Positions 43,989 through 52,759 of a stretch of 60,886 nucleotides of DNA are shown here, piece after piece. The stretch lies in NCBI GenBank assembly GCA_024226335.1, contig JAAELY010000440.1:1-60886 (forward strand), written 5' to 3'. Numbering within the stretch: the first letter of the stretch is position 1; the number at the start of each line of letters is the position of its first letter. The notes beneath the pieces are model-generated. The model saw only the letters and a list, made by a program, of their open reading frames with translations. It did not search any database and had not been told where the DNA came from. A program made the position numbers and the translations under genes. This stretch comes from a bacterium. Its GTDB lineage: Bacteria > Myxococcota_A > UBA9160 > SZUA-336.

Positions 43989-44756
43989 ATGCACCGCGCT
44001 CTGCTCGGTATTCTGCTTTCGCTCTGCGCCGCGCTACCCGCGTCGGCCGAAGAGGTTCAAACCGCGCCGGTGGATCGCGAGGTGCTTCCGGAATTCGTTC
44101 GAGATCGCTTCGAGCAGGCTCTTCGACATCGCATGCCGTGGCCAGAACAGAACGTCACCTTGGAAAACTGGAACTTGCCAAACGCCTTCATCGTGCCTTC
44201 TGAGCTCGGTCGCTTGCGCCTGCTGTTTCGGGATGGCGAGGACTTCCTGGGACGAGTCAGTGCGCAACTCGAGTTCTCCAGCAGCTCAGATACCGGCACG
44301 AAGAGCATCCGTCGCGGAGTGAGCGCCGATGTAGTCGTGCGGATTGCCGTCGTCGTGACCAGCTCGGCGCTGCGCCGGGGAACCTCCCTGGGGGTACCCG
44401 AACTGCGCCACGAAACGAGGGACCTGCGCCAACTTCCGCGCGACGTGATCACGAATGCCGAGTCCGTCTACGGCCTGCGACTCGCGAGAAGCCTGCCGGA
44501 AGGCCACGCCTTGACGCATTCTCATCTCGTGGCAGAACCGCTGATACGACGCGGTGATACCGTGCGCGTCGACGCCCTTGGTTCTGGCCTGGAACTCATG
44601 ATCGAAGCTCGCGCTCTCGAAGGCGGGGGGCTCGGGCAGCGCATCCGGCTCGAGAATCCCGGAACGCGAAAGCGTTTTCATGCGGAGATCACCGGACCGG
44701 GTCAAGCTCGGCTTACTCGACCCGGCAGTGCACCCGCGGCAGTCGGAGCTCGCTGA
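43989..44756 (+). CDS. flgA: P-ring chaperone FlgA
   Basis: A 255-residue periplasmic protein with a signal peptide (LLGILLSLCAALPASA|EE). The SAF-type domain is seen in RRGTSLGVPELRHETRDLR and ARSLPEGHALTHSHLV, and the end GGGLGQRIRLENPGTRKRF is the FlgA C-terminus. It helps FlgI assemble the P ring. The stop TGA shares a base with the flgH start (TGATG). Confidence 0.92.
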   Translation: MHRALLGILLSLCAALPASAEEVQTAPVDREVLPEFVRDRFEQALRHRMPWPEQNVTLENWNLPNAFIVPSELGRLRLLFRDGEDFLGRVSAQLEFSSSSDTGTKSIRRGVSADVVVRIAVVVTSSALRRGTSLGVPELRHETRDLRQLPRDVITNAESVYGLRLARSLPEGHALTHSHLVAEPLIRRGDTVRVDALGSGLELMIEARALEGGGLGQRIRLENPGTRKRFHAEITGPGQARLTRPGSAPAAVGAR

Positions 44757-45505
44757 TGCGACGTTTCTGCATCGCTACCAGCGCGGCGATTCTGTTTGCG
44801 GCCTGCGCGAACATCGAAGAACTGCCTTCCCTGGTCGAAAAGCCCCCGGCTCTGCTCGCACCACCCGAGCCTCTGGTCGAAGCGCCAAGACCCGCCGAAG
44901 GAGCACTTTGGAGAGGTGACCAGTCACGTCGCTTCCTGGCCTTCGAGAACCGCGCGAAACGCATCGGCGATCTGGTGAGCGTGATCATCCTGGAGGAGGC
45001 CTCGGCCGAAAACGAGGCCAAGACCGAACTCGATCACTCTTCTGCGTTCGATGCGACGCTCAACAGCGATGTCGCGCTACAGACCCTGGTCACACGACCG
45101 ATCCGTCGAATCCTCGGGCTCCTGGGTTTCACCGACCAGAAGAACGACGCAGATCCCAGCACTGAGCTATCGATCATCGAATCCAGTGCAGAGACTTCCT
45201 ACGATGGCGAGGGAAAACTCGAGCGCAGCGCCTCGTTCACCACGAAGATCGCGTGCGTCGTTACCGACCAGACCGAGTCGGGCCTGCTGCACATTCAGGG
45301 CGAACGACACCTGACGATCAACGGTGAAACACAGATCATCCAGTTGAGTGGTTTCGTTCGCCCCGAAGACATCCGCATCGACAATACGTTGCCGTCCGAA
45401 CTGATTGCAGCGGCGGACATCCGCTACGGGGGCGTTGGCCTCGTCAGCGAGCAACAACGTATGCCCTGGCTCTCGCGCCTTCTGCGCCTGGCCCTGCCGT
45501 TCTGA
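44756..45505 (+). CDS. flgH: L-ring lipoprotein FlgH
   Basis: A 249-residue outer-membrane lipoprotein. The lipobox is LFAAC with Cys17. Core signatures are RAKRIGDLVSVII-type KRIGDLVSVIILEEASAENEA, HIQGERHLTINGETQII and SGFVRPEDIRIDNTLPS. It forms the L ring. It overlaps flgA and flgI by one base each (TGATG), which suggests tight co-translation. Confidence 0.95.
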   Translation: MRRFCIATSAAILFAACANIEELPSLVEKPPALLAPPEPLVEAPRPAEGALWRGDQSRRFLAFENRAKRIGDLVSVIILEEASAENEAKTELDHSSAFDATLNSDVALQTLVTRPIRRILGLLGFTDQKNDADPSTELSIIESSAETSYDGEGKLERSASFTTKIACVVTDQTESGLLHIQGERHLTINGETQIIQLSGFVRPEDIRIDNTLPSELIAAADIRYGGVGLVSEQQRMPWLSRLLRLALPF

Positions 45506-46602
45506 TGTTGCGTTTCCCTTCCGCGATCGCGTTCTTGCTGCTTCTTCTGACACCGATCGCAGAAGCCGCACGGATCAAGGACCTGACTGACTTCCAGGGA
45601 GTGCGTTCAAATCCCTTGATCGGATACGGATTGGTCGTCGGCCTGCAGGGAACAGGCGACTCCGCTTCGACCCTGTTTGCGAACCGTTCGCTCGCAGGGC
45701 TGCTGGCGAAGCTGGGAATTGTCGTCGACCCCGCGTTGGTCAATGTCACGAACGTCGCAGCCGTCATGGTAACCGCCCAACTGCCACCGTTCGCACGAAT
45801 GGGCGAAGCTCTCGATGTCACGGTCTCTTCGATCGGGGACTCCGGGAACCTGCAGGGCGGAACACTACTGGCCACTCCCCTGCTCGGTGTCGATGGAGAA
45901 GTCTACGCACTCGCGCAGGGCCCGGTTTCAATCGGCGGTTTCTCCGCACAGAGCGGACAGGGCGATGTAGTTCAGAACAACCATCCGACCGTCGCTCGCA
46001 TCCCGCGAGGTGCGTTGGTCGAAAAAGAGATCTTCCTATCCCTGGATGATCGTGAACAGATGCGACTGGTGCTCCACGAGAAGGACTTCACCACCGCTGC
46101 GCGCATCGCAGAAGCGATCAACAAGTCGATACGCGCCAAGGTCGCTCATGCCACGGACTCCGGCAGCGTAGATATCCTGATACCGGAAGGCTCTCGTACG
46201 AACGTAGTGCCCTTCCTGGCGCAGGTTGAAGACATCGAAGTCATTCCCGATCGGACCGCCGCCGTCGTGCTCAATGAACGAACTGGCACGGTAGTGATCG
46301 GGTCTGATGTCCGCATCTCAGCCGTTGCGATCTCGCACGGGAGCCTGTCGATCCGCATCTCCGCACGCACCGAGGTCTCGCAACCTCCGCCCTTCGCGGA
46401 AACCGGCAATACGGTCGAGTTCAACAACGACGAAATCGTGGTGCAGGAACAAGGCTCGAATCTGGTCGTGGTCCAAGGCGTGACGATTGGTGAACTGGTG
46501 CGCACGCTCAATTCAGTGGGTGCGAGCCCACGGGACCTGATCGCGATCCTGCAGGCGATGCGGGCCGCCGGTGCGCTGCAGGCAGAGCTCCGCCTCATAT
46601 GA
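45505..46602 (+). CDS. flgI: P-ring protein FlgI
   Basis: A 365-residue periplasmic P-ring subunit. The signal peptide ends at AEA|A, and the mature N-terminus RIKDLTDFQGVRSNPLIGYG is the family signature. FSAQSGQGDVVQNNHPTVAR and the C-terminal IGELVRTLNSVGASPRDLI are also conserved. It shares one base with flgH. A 66-base gap with no recognisable signal separates it from flgJ. Confidence 0.96.
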   Translation: MLRFPSAIAFLLLLLTPIAEAARIKDLTDFQGVRSNPLIGYGLVVGLQGTGDSASTLFANRSLAGLLAKLGIVVDPALVNVTNVAAVMVTAQLPPFARMGEALDVTVSSIGDSGNLQGGTLLATPLLGVDGEVYALAQGPVSIGGFSAQSGQGDVVQNNHPTVARIPRGALVEKEIFLSLDDREQMRLVLHEKDFTTAARIAEAINKSIRAKVAHATDSGSVDILIPEGSRTNVVPFLAQVEDIEVIPDRTAAVVLNERTGTVVIGSDVRISAVAISHGSLSIRISARTEVSQPPPFAETGNTVEFNNDEIVVQEQGSNLVVVQGVTIGELVRTLNSVGASPRDLIAILQAMRAAGALQAELRLI

Positions 46603-46668
46603 ACAATTCAACTTATCTCGGAAACCCTCCGATACAGCTATCGCACGAATACGGCCAGGTGTAGACGG

Positions 46669-46968
46669 ATGGAAGCGATCCTCGAAATTCCGGTCAACTC
46701 GCAGATCAAAGCAGCGGGCGAACCGATCAGCGGCACCTCTCAGGCAGATGCCGCGCAGCAATTTGAAGCCTATATGCTGAAGTACCTGCTCACACAGATG
46801 CGCAAGACGGTCTCCGACGACGGACTTTTCAGCGGCAGTTCCATGCGCGGCTACGAGTCGATCTTCGACGAAGCTCTGACAGGCCGGGCGGCGGAACGCG
46901 GCTCGTTCGGTTTGGCGGATCAGTTGCTGAGACAGTGGGGAGCAGACGATGGGGGAAGCGGATCGTGA
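46669..46968 (+). CDS. flgJ: Rod-binding domain protein FlgJ (short form)
   Basis: A 99-residue protein equal to the N-terminal rod-capping domain of FlgJ: AAQQFEAYMLKYLLTQMRKT, the loop SMRGYESIFDEAL, and an amphipathic C-terminus. The muramidase half found in enteric FlgJ is absent, as in many other phyla, so another hydrolase must open the wall. It overlaps flgN by four bases (GTGA). Confidence 0.92.
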   Translation: MEAILEIPVNSQIKAAGEPISGTSQADAAQQFEAYMLKYLLTQMRKTVSDDGLFSGSSMRGYESIFDEALTGRAAERGSFGLADQLLRQWGADDGGSGS

Positions 46969-47465
46969 ACGCGACCCTGACCCGACTCGTAGACACGCTG
47001 GATGCTGAAGCGGTGACCGTTGCAGAACTGGTCGAGTCGTTGCAACAGGACCAGCAGCGCATCGTGAAACACGATATCGCCGGCCTCGAGGCGAGCAATC
47101 TGCGCAAGGAAGAGTGCATTCTCCACTTCCAGATGCACGAGCGAACGCGTCTGGAACTGACTCGTGAACTCGGTTCGGAACTCGGCCTGCCCGCCGATCA
47201 GGTTCGTGTCTCTACACTGTGCCCACTTCTCGGACCTGACGGTGAGCAGCTCGAATCCACGGCCGCAAAGCTGAGTGCACTCGTCTCGAGCCTGGATGAT
47301 CTGGCCGCAATCAGTCGCGGTTTTCTCGAACAATCCATCCTGGGCATTCGCGGTCTGCTCAACCTGATCCAGACGCTGCAATCACCGGCTCCCGGAACCT
47401 ACGATGCTTCCGGGCGACACGCGGTCGGGCAACCCGGCCCGGTCAGTGTGCGACGGGAGGCCTGA
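46965..47465 (+). CDS. flgN: Flagellar chaperone FlgN-like protein
   Basis: A 166-residue helical protein with an N-terminal coiled coil (LVESLQQDQQRIVKHDIAGLE). It matches FlgN in size, helix pattern (LRKEECILHFQMHERTRLEL) and place directly before flgK. FlgN keeps FlgK and FlgL unfolded for export. The start is a GTG at 46965 overlapping the flgJ stop; a longer frame from 46935 lies inside flgJ. Confidence 0.85.
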   Translation: MNATLTRLVDTLDAEAVTVAELVESLQQDQQRIVKHDIAGLEASNLRKEECILHFQMHERTRLELTRELGSELGLPADQVRVSTLCPLLGPDGEQLESTAAKLSALVSSLDDLAAISRGFLEQSILGIRGLLNLIQTLQSPAPGTYDASGRHAVGQPGPVSVRREA

Positions 47466-47467
47466 GA

Positions 47468-48979
47468 GTGAGTATCTTTGCCGCACTCTCCATCGGTCGC
47501 CTCGGCCTGACCGCGCAATCACGAGCGCTCCAGGTCACGGCCAACAATATCTCGAACGTCAATACGCCCGGGTTCACGCGACAGCGGGCGGTATTCGAGC
47601 CGATCTCCAATGGTGTGCTCTCCTCTGGATTCTCGCCGGGCTCGGGCGTAATCGTACCGACAGCTGAACGCATTTCCGACGCGACCCTCGAGGCACAGCG
47701 TCAGTTCGAACGTCAGCAGCTCGGAATGGACGAAGGTATGGAGAGAGGCCTCTCTCGCATCGAGGGCATCTTCGAAGAACTCGGTGGCGAAGGCATCAAT
47801 ACGACGCTCTCTCGTTTCTTCGCCGGTCTGAACGATCTCGCGAACGACCCGGGGAATACGGCCGTGCGCGACACGGTGGCCCGTGCGGCAGAGACGCTGA
47901 TCAGCCAGATATCGGATACCGATCAACGTCTCAATCAGCTTCAGCTCGACGAGAACACCAAGATCCGACAGTCTGTCATCGAGGTCAGCGATATTTCCAG
48001 GGACATCGCCTCGCTGAATCGCCAGATCTTCCTGAAGGAAACCGGAGATGGGCAGGCCACAGCCAGCGGACTCAGAGACCGGCGAAATGAGTTGCTAAAT
48101 CAGCTCGCAGAGGAAATCGATTACACGAGTTTCGAGCGGGATGACGGGTCGATTGCGGTATTCGCGGCGGGAGGGTTCCTGCTGGTCGATGGCGATGAGA
48201 GCGCGAGCCTCGAAGTTCAGACCGGTGGATTCGGCAATCCCCTGTTCTTCGACGTGTTTCAGAACCTGGGCGGGTCGGTCAACGGCCCGATCACGTCCCG
48301 CATCAGCAGCGGGCAGATCGGCGCCTCGCTCGCGCTGCGAGATGATCGCGTTCAGGCGTACCGCAACTCCCTCGACGAGTTCGCGTTCTCTCTGGCCGAC
48401 CGGATCAATAGCGTCCACTATCAACCGGGTACCCCACCGGGTGCGCTTGGAATGGGGGACGCCACCTCCCGGCGCATGTTCATCGACGCACGCCAGCCTG
48501 TCGTAGCCGAGGGCGCAGCACCGGTACAGGTAGCGGGACTCGCGGGCGCCCTCAGACTCCACCCCGACATCGTCGCGAATTCGCGCCATATCGCCACGGG
48601 CGCGGGCCCGTCCGGGGGAGGGCCGGCCCTCAAGGATGACAACCGGATCGTCCTGGCGCTTGCGAATGTCGAAACCCTCGACACTGCATTTTACGCGGTG
48701 GGGGATACGGCGGGTTCTCCCACGGGAAGTCCCGCCACTCTCGGAGCCTTCATGGACAGCTTGTCCGGTTCACTCGGCTCCGAACTACAGAGCGCCCGAC
48801 GTTCAGTCAGCCAGAGCGAGTTGATCGTCGCGGAACTCGACGATCGACGTGGCGCTCTATCGGGCGTATCCCTCGACGAAGAAGTCGCCAATCTCGTGCG
48901 CTACGAACGCGCATACCAGGCGTCGGCCCGTACGATTTCGACCATGGATGAACTACTCCAGGACCTCCTCGCGCTCTAG
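47468..48979 (+). CDS. flgK: Hook-filament junction protein FlgK
   Basis: A 503-residue junction protein. The N-terminal ALQVTANNISNVNTPGFTRQ and the C-terminal VANLVRYERAYQASARTIST are the axial helices; the centre contains FlgK-type LRDRRNELLNQLAEEIDY. GGGAGG lies before a GTG start. It is exported after the hook is complete and joins hook to FlgL. flgL starts 11 bases later. Confidence 0.95.
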   Translation: MSIFAALSIGRLGLTAQSRALQVTANNISNVNTPGFTRQRAVFEPISNGVLSSGFSPGSGVIVPTAERISDATLEAQRQFERQQLGMDEGMERGLSRIEGIFEELGGEGINTTLSRFFAGLNDLANDPGNTAVRDTVARAAETLISQISDTDQRLNQLQLDENTKIRQSVIEVSDISRDIASLNRQIFLKETGDGQATASGLRDRRNELLNQLAEEIDYTSFERDDGSIAVFAAGGFLLVDGDESASLEVQTGGFGNPLFFDVFQNLGGSVNGPITSRISSGQIGASLALRDDRVQAYRNSLDEFAFSLADRINSVHYQPGTPPGALGMGDATSRRMFIDARQPVVAEGAAPVQVAGLAGALRLHPDIVANSRHIATGAGPSGGGPALKDDNRIVLALANVETLDTAFYAVGDTAGSPTGSPATLGAFMDSLSGSLGSELQSARRSVSQSELIVAELDDRRGALSGVSLDEEVANLVRYERAYQASARTISTMDELLQDLLAL

Positions 48980-48990
48980 GCGGACACACT

Positions 48991-49968
48991 ATGGCTTTTC
49001 GAATCAGTGACGACACTACCTTCCGAAACTCGGTGCGAAACTCGCGTTTCGCCCGCTTTGAACTCTACAAACTACAGGCGCAGCTCAGTTCAGGAAAGCG
49101 CATCAACTCCGTTTCGGACGACCCCTCGGACGCTTCGCGCATCCTCGCCCTGCGGCGCTCCTCGGCGCAGGTGGAACAGTACATGCGCAACGTCGACGCA
49201 GCGACTGCGCGTCTCGAACCGATCGAACAGGTCTTGAGCACGGTCACGGATCTTCTCTCTCATGTCCGCGAACTCACGGTCTCCGCGGATACGGAGACGC
49301 CCCAATTCGATCTGATCAAGTCCGAAGTCGAAGAACGTTTCGACGAGCTTCTGGGCCTGGCGAATACGCACTTCGGCAACGGCTATCTCTTTGGTGGCTT
49401 CGACTCCGCCAGTGCACCGTTCACTCAGACCGGGGCGTTCGTAGAGGGTACGGTCGATCTGGTCAATCCGGCGATCACGTTTGGAGGCGACTCCGGTGTC
49501 GTCAAGATTCAGATCGGTGAAGGCTCGACCATTGATGCGAACGTGTCCGGCGCTTCGGTGTTCATGGGAGACTTTGACGGTGACGGGAGCACCGATGCGG
49601 GAGCTGTAAATCTTTTTGCTCTGATTCGCGATGTACGCAACCGACTCGAGGATCCGACAGTCGCCGGTGACCCGGTTTTTGGAGGAACCAATCCCGGACC
49701 ATCAGAAACCCTCGACGATCTGGACAACGCGATTGATCAGATACTGGCCATACGGGGTGGCGTCGGTGGCCGTTTGAATCGACTCATCACAACGAGCAAC
49801 CAGTTCGAAGGTTTGAAGATCACGCGCGCCGCCGAGCGTTCGACCCTCGAAGACCTGGACATCATCGCTGCGGCCTCCGAGCTCTCGGTACGGGAGAACA
49901 CCTATCAGGCTTCACTCGCCGTGACCGCCCGGATCATTCAACCAAGCCTGCTCGACTTTCTGGGCTGA
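48991..49968 (+). CDS. flgL: Hook-filament junction protein FlgL
   Basis: A 325-residue junction protein. The N-terminal helix with SGKRINSVSDDPSDASRIL and the C-terminal TLEDLDIIAAASELSVREN are the flagellin-like D0/D1 helices. The middle domain carries GDFDGDGSTD (193-202), a calcium-loop-like sequence. It links FlgK to the flagellin filament. csrA follows after three bases, so flagellin export and CsrA control are linked in one transcript. Confidence 0.94.
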   Translation: MAFRISDDTTFRNSVRNSRFARFELYKLQAQLSSGKRINSVSDDPSDASRILALRRSSAQVEQYMRNVDAATARLEPIEQVLSTVTDLLSHVRELTVSADTETPQFDLIKSEVEERFDELLGLANTHFGNGYLFGGFDSASAPFTQTGAFVEGTVDLVNPAITFGGDSGVVKIQIGEGSTIDANVSGASVFMGDFDGDGSTDAGAVNLFALIRDVRNRLEDPTVAGDPVFGGTNPGPSETLDDLDNAIDQILAIRGGVGGRLNRLITTSNQFEGLKITRAAERSTLEDLDIIAAASELSVRENTYQASLAVTARIIQPSLLDFLG

Positions 49969-49971
49969 TCC

Positions 49972-50223
49972 ATGCTCGTTCTTACCAGACGATCCGGCGA
50001 ATCCATCCGCATCGGCGACGACGTGACGGTGCGGGTCGTGGAAATCCACAATGGGCAGGTGCGTCTGGCCATCGAGGCGCCGCGTTCGATACCTGTCCAC
50101 CGGGAAGAAGTCTACCGCGTTGTGCGGGATGAAAACGTAAGAGCTGCGAGACTCAGTCCCGACGCAAACCCATCCAAGCTATGGCCAAACAAACAAGGTA
50201 ACGACGAGGGAAACAGGTCATGA
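49972..50223 (+). CDS. csrA: Translational regulator CsrA
   Basis: An 83-residue RNA-binding protein. The N-terminal MLVLTRRSGESIRIGDDV and the RNA-contact region VRLAIEAPRSIPVHREEVY are intact, so GGA-motif binding is expected. The C-terminus has some 20 extra residues compared with E. coli CsrA (61), as in CsrA proteins controlled by FliW. It overlaps fliW by four bases (ATGA). Confidence 0.95.
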   Translation: MLVLTRRSGESIRIGDDVTVRVVEIHNGQVRLAIEAPRSIPVHREEVYRVVRDENVRAARLSPDANPSKLWPNKQGNDEGNRS

Positions 50224-50669
50224 GAGAATTCGACTCTCCACGCTTCGGCCTGATCGAGGTCGAAAACGACAAGCTGATCGTCTTCGAAAAGGGGCTTCCG
50301 GGATTTCCCGACTCTACTGAGTTCATCGTCATGGACCATGACAAGGAAACTCCGTTGAAATGGCTCCACTGCGTGAACCATCCCGAGGTCGCATTCCTGA
50401 TCGTCAACCCGACACAGGTCCTGGCGGGTTACGAATTCGACGTACCTCGCGAAGTCCTGGAGGCAGTGGGCTTCGACAAAGGAACAGACAATCCACTGGA
50501 TCTCGTCGTCTTCGTGATCATGAACGTGGACGAAACGGAACTTACGGCAAATCTACGCGCACCCGTGATCGTTCACATGAAGACCCGGCGCGCACATCAA
50601 ATCATCCTGAACAATCCTGAACTCCCGCTGCGTCACCCGATCGAAGCGACGGCACCCGAGGCGGAGTAA
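50220..50669 (+). CDS. fliW: Flagellar assembly factor FliW (CsrA antagonist)
   Basis: A 149-residue beta-barrel protein. RFGLIEVENDKLIVFEKGLP, GYEFDVPREVLEAVG and NLRAPVIVHMKTRRAHQIIL are the FliW signatures. FliW binds either flagellin or CsrA; when flagellin accumulates in the cell, freed... CsrA inhibition is lost, giving homeostatic control (known from Bacillus and Campylobacter). Its last 68 bases overlap the convergent symporter gene, and it ends the flagellar run. Confidence 0.95.
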   Translation: MREFDSPRFGLIEVENDKLIVFEKGLPGFPDSTEFIVMDHDKETPLKWLHCVNHPEVAFLIVNPTQVLAGYEFDVPREVLEAVGFDKGTDNPLDLVVFVIMNVDETELTANLRAPVIVHMKTRRAHQIILNNPELPLRHPIEATAPEAE

Positions 50670-52086
50670 GCGATCCGAACCAGACAATGGTGATATTGAT
50701 GAAGAGGCTCAGCACGCCGACGTGGAAGCCGTAGATTCGCTTCGTCCCCGCAAGGACGCAGACAACTGCGATACCCGTCCCGACCAGGAGCCCGAGCAAG
50801 GTGGGACCGGGACGCGTCTTCTTCCAGTGCATGGCGAGCATGAATGCGGGAACACACTGGATCAGAAGTTCCATCTTCAACTCGATGAGACGCCAGAGAC
50901 TGATGCTGCGGTTCATCGCCAGTAGAATCATGGCGATCAGCACACCCGCTGCGATGCGCTTGCCCAGTTTGGTGGTCGCCGGATCCTGTCTCGATCTTCC
51001 CAGAAGGTCTTCGGCGATCAGAGATCCGAGTGAGAGCAAGACGGAGTCGGCGGTCGACATGATCGCGGCCAGCGCGCCAATGAAAACGACAATGGCCGCG
51101 ATTGAGGCGAGCGGACCGGCCGTTGCCCACTCTTCGAGCAGACGCGGCATGACGGTATCGGCCTGTGCCGCGACGAGATCAGGAAATCGCGTAATGGCGA
51201 CCAGGCCGATCAAGGTAACGACGAAGGTCGTGGTCAAGGGCATGAATCCCATGATTGCGAAAGCGCGCTTCAAGTCCGTACCGCTACGCGCAGCGTAAAT
51301 ACGCTGGATCGCCTGCGGATAGATCACGCTTGCAAGACCGAGCAGGAGCACGGTACTCAGCCAATTGGCGCACTCCGTCGCGTCGGGAACGCGGACGGCT
51401 TCAGGACGCAGGCTCGCGATTGTCAGAGTCACCTGCTCCAGCCCACCCGTTGCACCGAGCAGCCAGACCAGCATCGAAACCAGACCCACGAGCATGAGGA
51501 TGCCTTGTGCGGCGTCCGTCCAGGCGACAGCACGCATTCCCCCAAGCGTCTCGTAGAACAGAATCAGCAGTGCAAGACCGACGACACCGGCTTCATAGGG
51601 AACGATCCCATCGGTCACGAGTTCGGTCAGTTCTCCCATGGCCTTCAGTTGCGCGAACAGGAAGTTCGCCAGCGCTGCGATCATCAGAATCGCTACGGCA
51701 ATCAAGAGACGTTTGGCCAGTGCATCGCCGCCAAAGCGATACTTGATATAGTCGCCGGGCGTCACGAATCCGTGTTGAACGGAGAGCAGCCGAAGGCGTG
51801 GCGCGAGCGCGTGAAATACCACGATGATGGACATCATGAAACCCGTGGCCATGATCCAGGAGAAGCCGCGGCGATAGGCTTCACCCGGGTAGCCGAGCAG
51901 GGAGTTGCCACTGTAGGCCGTGGCGTAGAGGGTCAGGAGAAGCACGAACACGCCCAGTTCACGCCCCGCCAGAAAGTGGTCAGATGGACTCAGGTCGCGA
52001 CGCGCCCGGCGCGCGAACTCGGCCACACCGATCAGCCCGAACAGATAGATCACGAGGGCGATGACGCCGAGCTGTCCGAAACTCAC
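50602..52086 (-). CDS. Sodium:solute symporter family transporter
   Basis: A 494-residue polytopic membrane protein with about 13 helices of the LeuT-like SSS family. Visible family stretches are SDHFLAGRELGVFVLLLTL, ATAYSGNSLLGYPGEAYRRG and FIGALAAIMSTADSVLLSLG, the last being the Na2-site signature. The substrate is not evident; PanF/PutP-like acids are typical. The start is a GTG overlapping the small upstream gene as GTGA. The 3' end runs 68 bases into fliW on the other strand. Confidence 0.88.
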   Translation of the reverse strand: MSFGQLGVIALVIYLFGLIGVAEFARRARRDLSPSDHFLAGRELGVFVLLLTLYATAYSGNSLLGYPGEAYRRGFSWIMATGFMMSIIVVFHALAPRLRLLSVQHGFVTPGDYIKYRFGGDALAKRLLIAVAILMIAALANFLFAQLKAMGELTELVTDGIVPYEAGVVGLALLILFYETLGGMRAVAWTDAAQGILMLVGLVSMLVWLLGATGGLEQVTLTIASLRPEAVRVPDATECANWLSTVLLLGLASVIYPQAIQRIYAARSGTDLKRAFAIMGFMPLTTTFVVTLIGLVAITRFPDLVAAQADTVMPRLLEEWATAGPLASIAAIVVFIGALAAIMSTADSVLLSLGSLIAEDLLGRSRQDPATTKLGKRIAAGVLIAMILLAMNRSISLWRLIELKMELLIQCVPAFMLAMHWKKTRPGPTLLGLLVGTGIAVVCVLAGTKRIYGFHVGVLSLFINITIVWFGSLTPPRVPSLRSGDAAGVQDCSG

Positions 52087-52316
52087 GAGTCCCCCCGATC
52101 CGCGCCCGGATCTTCGTCGGGAATATCCGTGAGCAGCCAGGCGATCATGTTCAGTACGGCCACCGCCGCATAGCAGAAAAGCGCGACCGCAACCCAGTCG
52201 GGCAGTCCGAAAACCAGACTCGGCATCTGTCCGGTCTCTCGGTACCAGGGGATCGACGCGATGTACAAGACGGCGATCACCAAAAGCAACGAGATTCGAA
52301 GTCGCGATCGACTCAT
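52083..52316 (-). CDS. Small membrane protein paired with the symporter (DUF3311-like)
   Basis: A 77-residue protein with two membrane segments (LLLVIAVLYIASIPWY and VAVALFCYAAVAVLNMIAWL) and an acidic tail. Such proteins often precede SSS-family symporters and may be accessory subunits. It overlaps the symporter start as GTGA, so the two are coupled. The family assignment is by context and topology. Confidence 0.75.
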   Translation of the reverse strand: MSRSRLRISLLLVIAVLYIASIPWYRETGQMPSLVFGLPDWVAVALFCYAAVAVLNMIAWLLTDIPDEDPGADRGDS

Positions 52317-52700
52317 CGGAGCGTTGCGCCCTCTAACTGCTGCCCCGCATCGCGAACGCACGCCGCAAGAACGCGGAAGAAGTCGAAGGCGTTTTCGGGC
52401 ATCTGCATTGCGAGTTCCTTCCAGCGCGCCCCCTCGAGCGTAAGCAGCCGCGAATCACATGATGCGACCACGGTAGCGCTACGCCTGCCATTGTCGAGCA
52501 CCGCAATCTCACCAAACCCGCTGAAGTGAAATTGCTCAGATCGCCCTCCTCGCAAATCACTTTGGCGCGAACGTAGCCGACTTCGATGAGTGACTCGTGC
52601 ATGGTTTCAAGCTGGGCAAACGCCAGGTTCGCGAGTTCTTCCAGGGCATTGCCCCGGGAACGATGCGCCAGAGTTGAGAGGCCAGCCCGAGCATCAATTC
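52313..52700 (-). pseudogene. Decayed cyclic-nucleotide-binding domain gene
   Basis: On the minus strand one frame reads LETMHESLIEVGYVRAKVI then CEEGD, the start of a cyclic-nucleotide-binding domain. Another frame continues with SGFGEIAVLDNGRRSATVVA and LLTLEGARWKELA, the phosphate-binding cassette and lid. Between the two there is a frameshift near 52548-52556 and about 30 expected codons are missing. No single frame encodes the domain. This fills the 440-base stretch between the symporter partner and the LLM genes. Confidence 0.75.
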
Positions 52701-52759
52701 CGCCGGAGTATACTGTTCCCTATCTAATTAGAACCTCGGATTCCGGGAGCGACCCATCG

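Noticed and set aside
52709-52732. TATACT and the palindrome TCTAATTAGA as a promoter/operator of the tandem LLM genes
   Set aside because: AT-rich and suggestive, but no -35 at proper distance and the segment borders the decayed CNB gene. Not listed as a feature.
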